Positions 32,531 through 45,138 are shown, counted from the first letter of the stretch. The stretch: 64,000 nt of DNA from Symsagittifera roscoffensis (GCF_963678635.1 NC_087063.1:25242701-25306700); one strand, 5' to 3'. Notes: generated by a model from the sequence alone, not told the origin. Made by a program: numbers and translations.

Positions 32531-33012
32531 TGAACCTTTTTATTCGTATTTTATTCGCTTTTTTCTACTCAATCTAACAACTTTGTCCTTGTGTTTTGGA
32601 CAATCAAGAAATTCACAATTTTTATTGTTTTCAGTATCTAGTCTTCACGGGCAGTGTATATCTCAGTTACCGCTCCCTCTGGGTTGTTATTGGTATATCA
32701 AGAGTTTTCAACGAGACACTGGCAGCACTTTGGCTACTTGGATTGGTTACTACACATACCTGTTTGTTATCACTGAGTTCGTTGAATCTCCTCAATCTCA
32801 AGCTTAAGATTGCAGCCTGAATGGCTTGCAACGTCACCCTCCTACTCATGAGGACTGGAGCTTTACACTACTGTGTCACTATCAAATTTACCGGTTTTAT
32901 TAGGTACTTAATTCCGGTTTTCGAATCCTGAATATCGCCTTGTGAGACCGATTTATCTAGGTTTTCCGCTACAAAAAACTCATCCACAGATTGCATTTGC
33001 CCATATTTAATG
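32530..33012 (-). pseudogene. Pol protease-RT connector
   Basis: Minus-strand continuation of the protease: LWMSFLVAENLDKS near 32,960, and an open piece 32,849-32,667 with LRLRRFNELSDNKQVCVVTN. Such a beta-rich connector lies between protease and RT in long gypsy polyproteins. Frames are broken. Confidence 0.5.
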
Positions 33013-34131
33013 CTATGACGTTGTTCTGCCTAGTAACCGTAGTGCCCCCTTGTTCCCTGCCGACAACCGGAATCTGGATCTTAGTAGGTCGCTCTTGTCG
33101 AATCCAATCCGGGTCCATATTTCAATTGGTATCACACTCAAGACGGTCCCCATATCTAGTAACACCTTCAAGGGCGTCTTCTTTCCGTTTATATCAAGTA
33201 CATGAGCAGACACGCCCGCTTCCGTGTCCAGATGCTTGGCGTCCTCCTCAAGCATGGCGCAATGTCCAATTGAGCTGACTTTGAGCTCCTCTCGGCCAAG
33301 GAAAACCTGACACGCCAGGTCATCGTCACAAGTTATCGTCGTCTTCGTATAAAGGTTGATTCCATCTATCTTTAGCTTAACCTCGTGTGGACCATAGGCT
33401 TCGGTATATCTACTATCTATTCTGATCGATTTCCCACCACCTCTTCTCAGTAGCGCTCTGATGGCATTCGATGGAGTTTGAGGACTGATAGAGCGCAAAT
33501 AGTCGGCATGTACATCTATGTGCATCAATGTTTGGTCACTTTGTTCGCTCAGGTTCTTCATCACTTCGTGGCCACCTACGGTGATTATCGACCTTATTCT
33601 GGCCCCAATTTTTGTGATCCCAAACGGCTTCCCGGTTTCCATCTTCAGAGTATTGCAATTGCTTCTTACCTTGAGATTGTCGCTGACCTCAGGTTCACTT
33701 CCTTCCCCTGACGATGGTTGTTCTTTCTGCTGTTTTTCTATCTCCTGTCTCAACATCAGCTCACTCACTTTCGTTGCTAAGTCATATTTCATTTTGTTGA
33801 TAGCGTTTGCCCCGGTTTTCTGGTAACTTGTCTCCAGCATCCTTTTCGGATCTGTTTCGTAGCTTTCCATATCTTTAGTTACTGCCTTCTTGGATTTCGT
33901 CAACAGTTTATCTCTATTCAAGTCTTTGTTCTGCCAATCATTTTCTGCCTGTCTGCTTCTCGTTTTCTGCACTGCTACTAGCGCCAGTTTTTGCTTCGGA
34001 TGGTTCTCAATCTTCCTGGCCTCCCAGAACAGAGGACAATCATTCTGAAGTGACCTTTTTGGCCACAGAAGAATCGCTCCAATCTTGATTATTAGGCCAC
34101 TGTAGAATTCATATGTCTCCATCTGGTTCAT
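33013..34131 (-). pseudogene. Ty3/gypsy pol N-terminus with aspartic protease
   Basis: A 372-residue open frame. The first about 190 residues are charged and helical (KKAVTKDMESYETDPKRMLE, KVSELMLRQEIEKQQKEQPS). The C-terminal part is a retropepsin: PLKVLLDMGTVLSVIP with the flap-side wording GFDKSDLLRSRFRLSAGNKG. Retropepsins need D-[ST]-G; here it is D-M-G near 33,150-33,165, so the protease is likely inactive. It is in the same frame as gag and separated from it by one TAG at 34,138-34,140. Longest open frame in the gypsy part. Confidence 0.8.
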
Positions 34132-34137
34132 ATCATC

Positions 34138-35995
34138 CTAATCCGGTGCGTAACCCAGGCTCTTCATCCCTTGTTTGTATGAGGTGCATTTCGCTACGTG
34201 ATGATCTGCTGACCCACAATTCTTGCACGATGTGCACTTGTCCATATCGTTTTTCGGCTTGTACCGCGTCGACCTCTGTTGTTCGCTCCCCCTTGAGGGT
34301 TCCGGTCTGTCAAAAATGATAATATCTTTGGCTTCAATACATGCATTTTGTAGATTTTGCCTCATCTCTTCTGGGTTTGGTGCATTATCTATTGATAGCG
34401 TGTAGTAGGTTTCCAACACCGTACTCAGATCGTCACTCTTTACTCCGTCGATGAATTTCGATGCAATTTTGAAGTTCCTACTGTTTGTGAACTCCTCCGG
34501 GTCATTTCTTCTCCTCATGCTCTCTAAATCATCCAAAAATTGATCGATCGACTCATCTCCATTCTTCGTCATGGCTTGGTGTCCCTTCTTTCCAGAGCCG
34601 AAACGGTTCAACAGTAATTCGAAAATATTGTCTGCTGTACCTAGTTCTTCTTCCTTCTTCGCCACCACGCTTTTTAGTGTTGTGCCTTCTAGATTGCTTA
34701 GGATCGCTAAGCAGGCTTGTCATTCATCATCCAAGATGTCCTGCTCTAGGTGTAACTTCGATACTTTGACATCGGAATTGTCCTTTTATTCTTTAGGTTT
34801 CTTGAAGATTTTCCTCGTTTTACCGCCCCGTTTTTCTGCTTGTGTCCGTGTTTTTTGTCTTCTATTCATCATGTCCCAAGTGTTCACCCATGTAGTGGCA
34901 CCTGGTGCTATAGTTAATCGAACATTTAGTTTCCTCGGGAATCGAATGCATTTGAACAAATTTGAAGCCTTTTTTCTCTTGGCTGACTTCACTGGATCCG
35001 ATCTTATGCTGTTTTGTATTGAAGGCAATGGAGTGGATTCTTGTTTCTTGCAATGTGGCTCTTCAAATTCTACTCTTGTCCCACGTTGTTTTGCTGTTTT
35101 TCTGGGACTGCTTTATCTTGGTTGATAGGATTTCTCAAGAGCGCATCCAAGTTGAACTGTATGGTACAGGAGCTCTCTGCTTAGTCTCTGCTCATCGTAT
35201 CCATTCTTGTCTCAAAACTCCACCGTTTCTTCACTTCCTCTATATCTCTCTTGATAAACTTTTCCGTTCTTTTTCAGTCTGGCCTACTTTAGTAATTTCT
35301 CCTCAGTTGCTCGTGCCTTGGTGAAGTAGTTATCAATGTTCTCATATTTGATATGCCCGATCTCCCTTTTCACTTTTTCCCGGTCTTCGTCACCATATTT
35401 GAGCTTTTTGTCTATCCGATCTAGTTTTTGCATCAGTCCATCAGGTCTAGCGGCGGCCCCTTCCATTCTTTCGACGATCACTGTATGATTTTCTGGTCAC
35501 AGCGTAGCTTCCGTGCTTTGTTTTCCTCCTTTGTGGGTCTCCATTATTAGTAATTATGGCGGAAACCGTCTCAAAGGTCTTGCGTTTGCCGGTCCCATTT
35601 ATCACCTCTTCTCTATCTTTCGGTCTCATCCACACCATGGCGCTAAATCTCTCCGTCAAGGATGTCCTCTTCGGCTGGGAACCGTCTCTTATCGTTTCTG
35701 GGGTACTGCCAGTACTATCGTTACCATTACCTCCCGGTGAAAACTCAATTCGCTTCATGCTCATGGTTATTTGACATTGAAGTTGACTCCTTCGTCTTCT
35801 TTTCGATATCGTCTTTACTTTGCTCGGGTCTCGAGTTGTTCTTTGTTCCTCTGCGTATTCACCATGCTAACTGAAACATTTCTCTTCTTCAATCTCGGTA
35901 TTGCTACCGCCGGTGTCAGTTTTGAATGTCTTTTTGCACGATTCTGCCTTTCTCTGGTAAAGGCACCCTTGTTCTCTTCATGAGTCCCTGTTTTC
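34138..35995 (-). pseudogene. Ty3/gypsy gag (matrix/capsid/zinc knuckle)
   Basis: The N-terminal part begins near 35,995 and shows KLTPAVAIPRLKKRNVSVSM and MSMKRIEFSPGGNGN (35,764). A shift near 35,460 leads to PDGLMQKLDRIDKKLKYGDE. The capsid C-terminal region is open at 34,668-34,138: NIFELLLNRFGSGKKG, ESIDQFLDDLESMRRRNDPE, FKIASKFIDGVKSDDL. A CCHC zinc knuckle, CKNCGSADHHVAKC, lies near 34,230-34,185. Gag forms the particle and binds genomic RNA. In-frame stops (for example near 35,284, 34,786 and 34,700) and the N-terminal shift show decay. Confidence 0.85.
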
Positions 35996-36188
35996 TCAAG
36001 TAATATCTGTTTACAATTTAAGTTTATGTAAAGTTTTATTAATAGATTAAAATTGAATTTTAAACATAAAAACAATTGCCAGATATCTAGTTTTTCAAAA
36101 ACAACTTCGGTATATTATCTATTTCAACTGTCTGGCTTGAAAGTTTATGATCCTAGTGGTCAATTGTACTGTTCTTATTCCGAGACTC

Positions 36189-37008
36189 TAGCCTGGGGCA
36201 GTTAATTTAGCTTACTTGGTCCCCCAAAAACCCTAGTGTTGGGCAGCTAATTGAATTTCCCAAGACTCAACCCCTTTAGTGTTGGGCAGTTTTTTGAGCC
36301 TCCCATTAGTGTTCGGCAGTTGTTCTGACTTCCCAAGACTCAAGCGTTGGGCAGTTGATTTAGCTTCCCAGGACTCAAATGTTATGAAGTTGATTTGGCT
36401 TCCCAGGACTGAAGTTTTGGGCAGTTCGTTTAGGTTCCCAGGACTCCAGCAACATGTGTTGGGCAGCTAATTGAATTTCCCAAGAATCAAGCCCTTTAGT
36501 GTTGGGCAGTTTTTTGAGCCTCCCATTAGTGTTGAGCAGTTGTTCTGGCTTCCCAAGACTCATGCGTTGGGCAGTTGATTTAGCTTCCCAGGACTCAAAC
36601 GTTGGGAAGTTGATTTATCTTCTCAGGACTCAAGTGTTGGGAAGTTGGTTTAGGTTCCCAGAACTCAAGCAACAGGTGTTGGCCAGTTGTTTTAGCTTGC
36701 CAGGACTCAAGTGCTGGGCAGTTGGTTTAGATTAACTGGACTCAAGGAAACCAGTGTTGGGCAGTTGTCTTAGCTTCCCAGCACTCAATTGTTGGGCAGC
36801 TGTTCAAGCTTCCAAAGACTCAAGCGTTGGACAGATGATTTAGCTTCCCAGGGCTCCAACAAACAACTGTTGGGCAGTTGTTTTAGCTTCCCAGGACTCA
36901 AGTGTTGGGCAGTTGTTTTAGCTTCCCAGGATTCCAGCAAACCAGCGTTGCGCATTTGTTTTTCAGAACTCAAGCGTTGGGCAGATGATTAAGCTGACCA
37001 GGACTCAA
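36189..37008. repeat. ~35-bp satellite, array 1
   Basis: Tandem units with core GTTGGGCAGTTGATTTAGC and TTCCCAGGACTCAA. Begins after CTAGCCTGGGGCAGTTAATT and ends at GTACCTCGTGTAAAAT (37,011). Short open frames on both strands are by-products of the repeat. Confidence 0.95.
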
Positions 37009-37624
37009 ATGTACCTCGTGTAAAATTTCCTACCCCCCACTATTGCTGCCAAAAATCGATTGAAATGTCCATAGAGTTTTTTCTTGTCCCTAAATCAATT
37101 GCAATCGATTGGTTTTTTAACGCCAGGTTTTCTTTGAAAGTGTTCAAAAATCTCAAAACAATTGTATTACATCAACTATGAAAAAAGTATCGCTTAAAAA
37201 ATTTGTCTTGTTGTCACGCATTATCTCCACTACTGTTGTTGATATGGGATTCTTTGCCTTATTAGTTTCAGCTCTTGTTTTTATCTTTATTGCAGTCATA
37301 ACATAACCGAATCGACGTTGTCGGCTGTTTGCTTACAGTAAAAAAAACTGCTTACAGTAAAAAAAAATGTTTGCTCGATTCAGTTTTATACCTTTTTCCT
37401 GGAATAGGTTTATATTGGACAGTGGACCTTTGATTCATTTCAATTATATCAATCTGAAACCCGCCTTATCTCAACATAAAATGCACTCTAGAAAATAAAT
37501 TCAGTACCCACTGAGTGACTACGGCTCAGGAACCGATTAATTAAGTCAATTAGGATAACTCGAGAAAATTAATAACGTTGACTGGTTTTAACTGAAGAAG
37601 TTTTTTCGTCTGGACCATTGAATC

Positions 37625-37807
37625 GCTTCACTAGTCGACCTACCCAATGAAGGTGTTTTTTTTTTCAGTGATGGCACTCTCGTAAGATCTCGTGGTGTCT
37701 TCTACAAGACAGCTCTACTCGAATGGACTGCCGCCAGACCGTTTTGCGGTCAACTTTCCCGCTATTTTTAATCATTTTTTCTGATGTTCTGACTTTTTCC
37801 ATTTCAG
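37625..37807 (-). repeat. R230 dispersed repeat, copy 2 (internally deleted)
   Basis: Same boundary word CGCTTCACTAGTCGACC. It lacks about 45 bases in the middle compared with 45,139-45,358. Confidence 0.75.
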
Positions 37808-38147
37808 TTGCTGCGACAAACTTGAGCATGACATGGCCAATTCGAATTTTTTGAAAAAAAGCATCTCACTTTGAAATCAACAAGAAACTTCAGGATTTGA
37901 CCGACTGCCTCACGAGCTGTACAGGAAATGACTATCCAAAATAAACTCCTCTTAAAAATGCAACAGGAAAAACTTAATGAGGTTGGTCACACAGTTCAAA
38001 AACACAATCCTTCAAGATGACGGATGGTTCATTTTTTTGTTTCAATGTTGCAAGTATGTTGAACTTGGAATTTACCTAGAAATCAAGTTAAAGTACATCA
38101 TGTGGACTGGTGTTTCTTCAATGAAGACAAAAAACTCCTTATTTTGA

Positions 38148-38186
38148 CTTGAAGAAGAAAAAGAAGAAGAAGAAGAAGAAGAAACA
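38148..38186. repeat. GAA microsatellite
   Basis: GAAGAAGAAAAAGAAGAAG-type run. Confidence 0.95.
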
Positions 38187-38649
38187 ATTCACTTAATTTA
38201 CAGATTAGTCAATGCCTTATTATAGTAAAAGTGTGTTAAAATTAGCTACAAAGTCAGAATAAGTTTTCATGTTTGATTAAAATGAGATGAAACAGCTTAA
38301 AACATAAACGATGTAAATTTACAAAAAAAACCGCGTCAAAACTGAACATATAATTGCAATCAACTAATGTAAACGGAGTTCACGCCATGTATTGGTATGC
38401 GTACATGTAGCGTTAGATTTCATTTGAGTACTAAAGATTTCTTTCATTTTTTCGAATGTTGATGTGGTAAGTTCGAAAATGTGTAATTTACTGACCAATG
38501 AATTTCACTTTTTTGATGTCAGATGAAAAAGAAAACTTTTTTGTAGAGAAGCAGTCGAACAGTGGTTATCAAATATTGTTTTCTTTGTTCGTTGATTTAC
38601 TCTATAAATCTCAGTCGGTGCCTCAAGGCATTTGTAAAGCTTGCCTTTT

Positions 38650-39090
38650 GTGAGTGAGATACTGATTTAGATATTTAACACATTTCAGTTCAAATCTTTT
38701 CTCAATTCCGATGAATGATTTTTTTTCCGTAGTGCGGCAAAAGGCTTAAACTTTGATTTGAAAAGTGTGCGTTTCGAAGCCCAACTCAACTGTTTTTCTA
38801 TGTACATCATTAAGTCGCACTGATTGGCTTCAAAAGCATCGCTGCTTAACCTAATTGGCTTAAAACTAAACATGGAAGCAAAGCAATCAAAGGCAATCTG
38901 GAAAGTTGTAGTCCAAATAAATATATCATTTTAATTCTTTGGGCCAAATCTTGCAAAATTTTTTTTTGTTTGAGATTAAAAAAAAAACGATTAGAATCAA
39001 GCATCAGACTTGAAAGATTGCATTCATTTTTATCTGCTAAATATTGGTCATTCATAATCATTTGGTCAATTTTCACATTCTGTCAATTTT
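38650..39090 (-). pseudogene. CR1/Jockey-type RT, C-terminal fragment, X1
   Basis: Minus-strand pieces 39,076-38,846 and 38,873-38,685 match the C-terminal part of the RT in X3 (KILQDLAQRIKMIYLFGLQL, PIRLSSDAFEANQCDLMMYI, QLSWASKRTLFKSKFKPFAA). The palm is missing. Confidence 0.6.
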
Positions 39091-39141
39091 TTTTTGATAA
39101 AATGTTACAAAATTTGATTTTGATGCATTTTGATGCAACAC

Positions 39142-42100
39142 TAGCCTGGGGTAGTTGATTTAGCTTACCAGGTCCCCCAAAAACCCTAGTGTTGGGCAGC
39201 TATTTGAATTTCCCAAAACTCAAGCCCTTTAGTGTTGGGGAAGTTGTTCTGACTTCCCAAGACTCAAGCGTTGGGCAGTTGATTTAGCTTCCCAGGACTC
39301 AAATGTTGGGAAGTTGATTTGGCTTCCCAGGACTGAAGTGTTGGGCAGTTGATTTAAGTTCCCGGGACTCCAGCAACAGGTGTTTGGCAGCTATTTGAAC
39401 TTCCCAAGACTCAAGCCCTTTAGCGTAGGGCAGTTTTTTGAGCCTTCCATTAGTGTTGGGCAGTTGTTCTGGCTTCCCAAGACTCTTGCGTTGGGCATTC
39501 GATTTAGCTCCCCAGGACTCAAATGTTGGGAAGTTGATTTGGTTTCCCAGGACTGAGGTGTTGGGCAGTTGATTTAGATTCCCAGGACTCCAGCAACAGG
39601 TGTTGGGCAGCTAATTGAAATTCCCATGACTCAAGCCCTTTAGCGTTGGGCAGTTTTTGAGCCTCCCATTAGTCTTGGGCAGTTGTTCTGGCTTCCCAAG
39701 ACTCTAGCCTGGGGCAGTTAATTTAGCTTACCAGGTCCCCCGAAAACCCCAGTGTTCGGCAGCTATTTGAACTTCCCAAGACTCAAGCCCTTTAGTGTTG
39801 GGCAGTTTTTGAGCCTCCCATTAGTCTTGGGAAGTTGTTCTGGCTTCCCAGGACTCAAGCGTTGGGCAGTTGATTTAACTTCCCAGGACTCAAATGTTGG
39901 GAAGTTGATTTGGCTTCCCAGGACTGAAGTGTTGGGCAGTTGATTTAGGTTCCTAGGACTCCAGAAACAGGTGTTGGGCAGCCATTTGAACTTCCCAAGA
40001 CTCAAGCCCTTTAACGTTGGGCAATTTCTGACCCAACCATTTGTGTTGGGCAGTTGTTCTGGCTTCGCACAAGACTCAAGCGTTGTGCAGTTGATTTAGC
40101 TCCCCAGGACTCAAATGTTGGGAAGTTGATTTGGCTTCCCAGGAATGAGGTGTTGGCCAGTTGATTTAGGTTCCTAGGACTCCAGAAACAGGTGTTGGGC
40201 AGGTATTTTAACTTCCCAAGACTCAAGCCCTTTAGTGTTGGGCAATTTTTGACCCAACCATTAGTGTTGGGAAGTTGTTCTGGCTTCGCAAGACTCAAGC
40301 GTTGGGCAGTTGATTTAGCTCCCAAGGACTCAAATGTTGGGAAGTTGATTTGGCTTCCCAGGAATGAGGTGTTGGCCAGTTGATTTAGGTTCCCAGGACT
40401 CCAGCAACAGGTGTTGGGCAGCTATTTGAACTTCCCAAGACTCAAGCTCTTTAGTGTTGGGCAGTTTTTTGAGCCTCCCATTAGTTTTGGGCAGTTGTTC
40501 TGTTTTCCCAAGACTCTTGCGTTGGGCAGTTGATTTAGCTTTCCAGGACTCAAATGTTGGGAAGTTGATTTGGCTTCCCAGGACTGAAGTGTTGGGCAGT
40601 TGATTTCTGTTCCTAGGACTCCAGAAACAGGTGTTGGGCAGTTGTTTTAGTTTGCCAGGACTTAAGGGTTGGGCAGTTGGTTTAGATTACCTGGACTCTA
40701 GGAAACCAGTGTTGGGCAGTTGTCTTAGCTTCCCAGCACGCAACTGTTGGGCAACTAATTAAGCTTCCCAAGACTCAAGCGTTGGACAGTTGATTTAGCT
40801 TCCCAGGACTCAAATGTTGGGAAGTTGATTTGGCTTCTCAGGACTGAGGTGTTGGGCAGTTGATTTAGGTTCCCAGGACTCCAGCAACAGGTGTTGGGCA
40901 GCTATTTGAACTTCCCAAGACTCAAGCCCTTTAGAGTTGGGCAGTTTTTTGAGCCTCCCATTGGTTTTGGGCAGTTTTTCTGGCTTCCCAAGACTCTTGC
41001 GTTGGGCAGTTGATTTAGCTTTCCAGGACTCAAATGTTATGAAGTTGATTTGGCTTCCCAGGACTGAAGTTTTGGGCAGTTCGTTTAGGTTCCCAGGACT
41101 CCAGCAACAGGTGTTGGGCAGCTATTTGAACTTCCCAAGACTCAAGCTCTTTAGTGTTGGGCAGTTTTTTGAGCCTCCCATTAGTTTTGGGCAGTTGGTC
41201 TGTTTTCCCAAGACTCTTGCGTTGGGCAGTTGATTTAGCTTTCCAGGACTCAAATGTTGGGAAGTTGATTTGGCTTCCCAGGAATGAGGTGTTGGCCAGT
41301 TGATTTAGGTTCCTAGGACTCCAGAAACAGGTGTTGGGCAGCCATTTGAACTTCCCAAGACTCAAGCCCTTTAGTGTTGGGCAATTTTTGACCCAACCAT
41401 TAGTGTTGGGAAGTTGTTCTGGCTTCGCAAGACTCAAGCGTTGGGCAGTTGATTTAGCTCCCAAGGACTCAAATGTTGGGAAGTTGATTTGGCTTCCCAG
41501 GAATGAGGTGTTGGCCAGTTGATTTAGGTTCCCAGGACTCCAGCAACAGGTGTTGGGCAGCTATTTGAACTTCCCAAGACTCAAGCTCTTTAGTGTTGGG
41601 CAGTTTTTTGAGCCTCCCATTAGTTTTGGGCAGTTGTTCTGTTTTCCCAAGACTCTTGCGTTGGGCAGTTGATTTAGCTTTCCAGGACTCAAATGTTGGG
41701 AAGTTGATTTGGCTTCCCAGGACTGAAGTGTTGGGCAGTTGATTTAGGTTCCTAGGACTCCAGAAACAGGTGTTGGGCAGTTGTTTTAGTTTGCCAGGAC
41801 TCAAGGGTTGGGCAGTTGGTTTAAATTACCTGGACTCTAGGAAACCAGTGTTGGGCAGTTGTCTTAGCTTCCCAGCACGCAACTGTTGGGCAGCTGTTTA
41901 AGCTTCCCAAGACTCAAGCGTTGGACAGTTGATTTAGCTTCCCAGGACTCAAATGTTGGGAAGTTGATTTGGCTTCTCAGGACTGAGGTGTTGGGCAGTT
42001 GATTTAGGTTCCCAGGACTCCAGCAATAGGTGTTGGACAGCTATTTGAACTTCCCAAGACTCAAGCCCTTTAGAGTTGGGCAGTTTTTTGAGCCTCCCAT

Positions 42101-44168
42101 TGGTTTTGGGCAGTTTTTCTGGCTTCCCAAGACTTTTGCGTTGGGCAGTTGATTTAGCTTTCCAGGACTCAAATGTTGGGAAGTTGATTTGGCTTCCCAG
42201 GACTGAGGTGTTGGGCAGTTGATTTAGGTTCCCAAGACTCCAGCAACAGGTGTTGGGCAGCTATTTGAACTTCCCAAGACTCAAGCTCTTTAGTGTTGGG
42301 CAGTTTTTTGAGCCTCCCATTAGTTTTGGGCAGTTGTTCTGTTTTCCCAAGACTCTTGCGTTGGGCAGTTGATTTAGCTTTCCAGGACTCAAATGTTGGG
42401 AAGTTGATTTGGCTTCCCAGGACTGAAGTGTTGGGCAGTTGATTTAGGTTCCTAGGACTCCAGAAACAGGTGTTGGGCAGTTGTTTTAGTTTGCCAGGAC
42501 TCAAGGGTTGGGCAGTTGGTTTAAATTACCTGGACTCTAGGAAACCAGTGTTGGGCAGTTGTCTTAGCTTCCCAGCACGCAACTGTTGGGCAGCTGTTTA
42601 AGCTTCCCAAGACTCAAGCGTTGGACAGTTGATTTAGCTTCCCAGGACTCAAATGTTGGGAAGTTGATTTGGCTTCTCAGGACTGAGGTGTTGGGCAGTT
42701 GATTTAGGTTCCCAGGACTCCAGCAATAGGTGTTGGACAGCTATTTGAACTTCCCAAGACTCAAGCCCTTTAGAGTTGGGCAGTTTTTTGAGCCTCCCAT
42801 TGGTTTTGGGCAGATGTTCTGGCTTCCCAAGACTCTTGCCTTGGGCAGTTGATTTAGCTTTCCAGGACTCAAATGCTGAGAAATTGATTTATCTTCTGAG
42901 GGCTCAAGTGTTTGGCATTTGATTTAGGTTCCCAGAACTTCAGCAACAGGTGTTGGGCAGTTGTTTTAGTTTGCCAGGACTCAAGGGTTGGGCAGTTGGT
43001 TTTAGATTACCTGGACTCTAGGAAACCAGTGTTGGGCAGTTGTCTTAGCTTCCCAGCACGCAACTGTTGGGCAGCTGTTTAAGCTTCCCAAGACTCAAGC
43101 GTTGGACAGTTGAATTAGCTTCCCAGGACTCAAATGTTGGGAAGTTGAATTGGCTTCCCAGGACTGAGGTGTTGGGCAGTTGATTTAGGTTCCCAGGACT
43201 CCAGCAACTGGTTTTGGGCAGCTATTTGAACTTCCCAAGACTCAAACCCTTTTGGAATTGGGCAGTTTTTTGAGCCGCCCATTGGTTTTGGGCAGTTGTT
43301 CTGGCTTCCCAAGACTTTTGCGTTGTGCATTTGATTTAGCTCCCCAGGACTCAAATGTTGGGAAGTTGATTTGGCTTCCCAGGACTGAGGTGTTGGGCAG
43401 TTGATTTAGGTTCCCAAGACTCCAGCAACAGGTGTTGGGCAGCTATTTGAACTTCCCAAGACTCAAGCCCTTTAGTGTTGGGCAGTTTTTTGAGCCTCCC
43501 ATTAGTGTTGGGCAGTTGTTCTGGCTTACCAGGACTCTTGCGTTGGGCAGTTGATTTAGCTTTCTAGGACTCAAATGTTTGGAAGTTGATTTGGCTTCCC
43601 AGGACTGAGGTGCTGGGTAGTTGATTTAGGTTCCTAGGACTCCAGAAACAGGTGTTGGGCAGCCATTTGAACTTCCCAAGACTCAAGCCCTTTAGTTTTG
43701 GGCAGTTGTTCTGGCTTCCCAAGACTCTTGCGTTGGGCAGTTGATTTAGTTTCCAGGACTCAAATGTTGGGAAGTTGATCTTCTCAGGGCTCATGCGTTT
43801 GGCAGTTGGTTTAGGTTCCCAGAACTTCAGCAATAGGTGTTGAGCAGTTGTTTTAGCTTGCCAGGGCTCAAGTGTTGGGCAGTTGGTTTAGATTACCTGG
43901 ACTCTAGGAAATCAGTGTTGGGCAGTTGTCTTATTTTCCCAGCACGCAGTTGTTGGGCAGCTGTTTAAGCTTCCCAAGACTCAAGCGTTGGACAGTTGAT
44001 TTAGTTCCCCAGGATTCCAGCAAACCAGTGTTATGCAGTTGTTTCAGCTTCCCAGGACTCAAGTGTTGGGCAGTTGTTTTAGCTTCCCAGGATTCCAGCA
44101 ACCCAGTTTTGGGCATTTGTTTTCTAGAACTCAAGCGTTGGGCAGTTTATTTAGCTTTCCAGGACTCA
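39142..44168. repeat. ~35-bp satellite, array 2 (main array, higher-order)
   Basis: About 5 kb of the same units. Individual monomers are mostly 35 bp, with a 42-43 and a 30 bp variant, recurring as a six-monomer set of about 220 bp marked by CAAGCCCTTTAG or CAAGCTCTTTAG. The larger set (three 220-like parts, about 699 bp) is itself tandem: 41,588 repeats at 42,287 and 42,066 at 42,765. Starts with the CTAGCCTGGGG word (39,142; again at 39,703). Coding potential is rejected. Confidence 0.95.
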
Positions 44169-45138
44169 ATTGTACCTCGTGTAAAATGTCCTACCCCCCA
44201 CTATTGCTGCCAAAAATCGAATGAAATGTCCACACACTTTTTTCCTGTCCCTGAATCAATTGCAATCGATCGGTTTTCTAACACCAGGTTTTCTTTGAAA
44301 GTTCTCCAAGATTAAAAACGTTTGATTTACAAAGATTCCAAATTTTGAAGTCCGACTAAGTAAAAACTCAAGAAGTGTTCAAAAATCTCAAAACAAATGT
44401 ATTACATCAACTATCAAAAAACTGTCGTTTAAAAAAATTGTCTAGTACCTGGTTGTCACGCGTTATCTCCACTACTGTTGTTGTGTGGGATTCTTTGCCT
44501 TATTGGTTTCTTAGAATTGAAATTTAACTCCGATCACCCCACACAATTCAGCCAGACTACCTTTTGTATTTCCAGTTCGCTTTGAGGTACCTTCGCGTTT
44601 CAGCTCTTGTTTTTATCTTTATTGCAGTCGGACTCTGATTTTTAAAATATATACAAATTGACGTTGGCGTTTGTTTGCTTACAGTAAAAAGAACCCGCTT
44701 TTTGCAACTTTCAACCGCAATTCGTATCCTAGCCAACCCCCTGTCTAACTTCCTCCCTTCATAGCCCCACTCACACTTAAGTGGAAAAACCCTTCAAGCG
44801 CGATGCGGCTAAACCACCCAAGAGAAATCCTGTAGATTCTGTTTCCAAGCTCTGCTAAAATAAAAACGTTTGCTCGAGTCAGTTTTATACCTATTTCCTG
44901 GAGTATAAAGTGAATACCATAGGTTTATATCGGACGGTGGAACTTTGATTCATTTCAATTAGATCAATCTAAAACCCGCCTTATCTCAAAGTAAAATGCA
45001 CTCTAGAAAATAAATTCAGTACTCACAGAGTGACTACGGCTCAGGAACCGATTAATTAGGTTAATTAGGATAACTCGAGAAAATTAATAGCGTTGATTGG
45101 TTTTAACTGAAGAGGCTTTTTCGTCTTGACCATTGATT

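Larger units (their letters stand above)
26915..35995 (-). mobile_element. Ty3/gypsy-like retroelement with C-terminal macrodomain (decayed, rearranged)
   Basis: Reading leftward from about 35,995: gag with zinc knuckle, aspartic protease, RT with YVDD, RNase H remnant, a conserved TEFYERK..FSFMDKESY segment, a charged linker (P3) and a macrodomain. The gag-PR-RT-RH order and RT wording place it in Ty3/gypsy (Metaviridae). I could not find an integrase zinc finger (HHCC) or DDE core between RNase H and macrodomain. LTRs are not identified. Internal tandem duplication and an inverted P2 fragment disturb the 27-30 kb part. Confidence 0.75.
37009..39140. repeat. AT-rich block X, copy 1 (truncated)
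   Basis: Starts with the CTCGTGTAAAAT boundary shared by copies at 44,172 and 51,089. Contains the R230 repeat at 37,625, a GAA microsatellite and the 3' end of the minus-strand RT, and is cut off at about 39,135 where satellite array 2 begins. Confidence 0.85.

Noticed and set aside
36189-44168. Many open frames of 60-140 codons on both strands (LGSCFSFPGLK and QLPNTCFWSPRNLNQ types)
   Set aside because: They are translations of the 35-bp satellite, occur in several frames and both strands, and shift frame with monomer length. No start, domain or conservation supports coding.
39142-44168. CRISPR-like array of ~35-bp repeats
   Set aside because: Units are contiguous with no unique spacers, the DNA is eukaryotic, and no cas genes exist.
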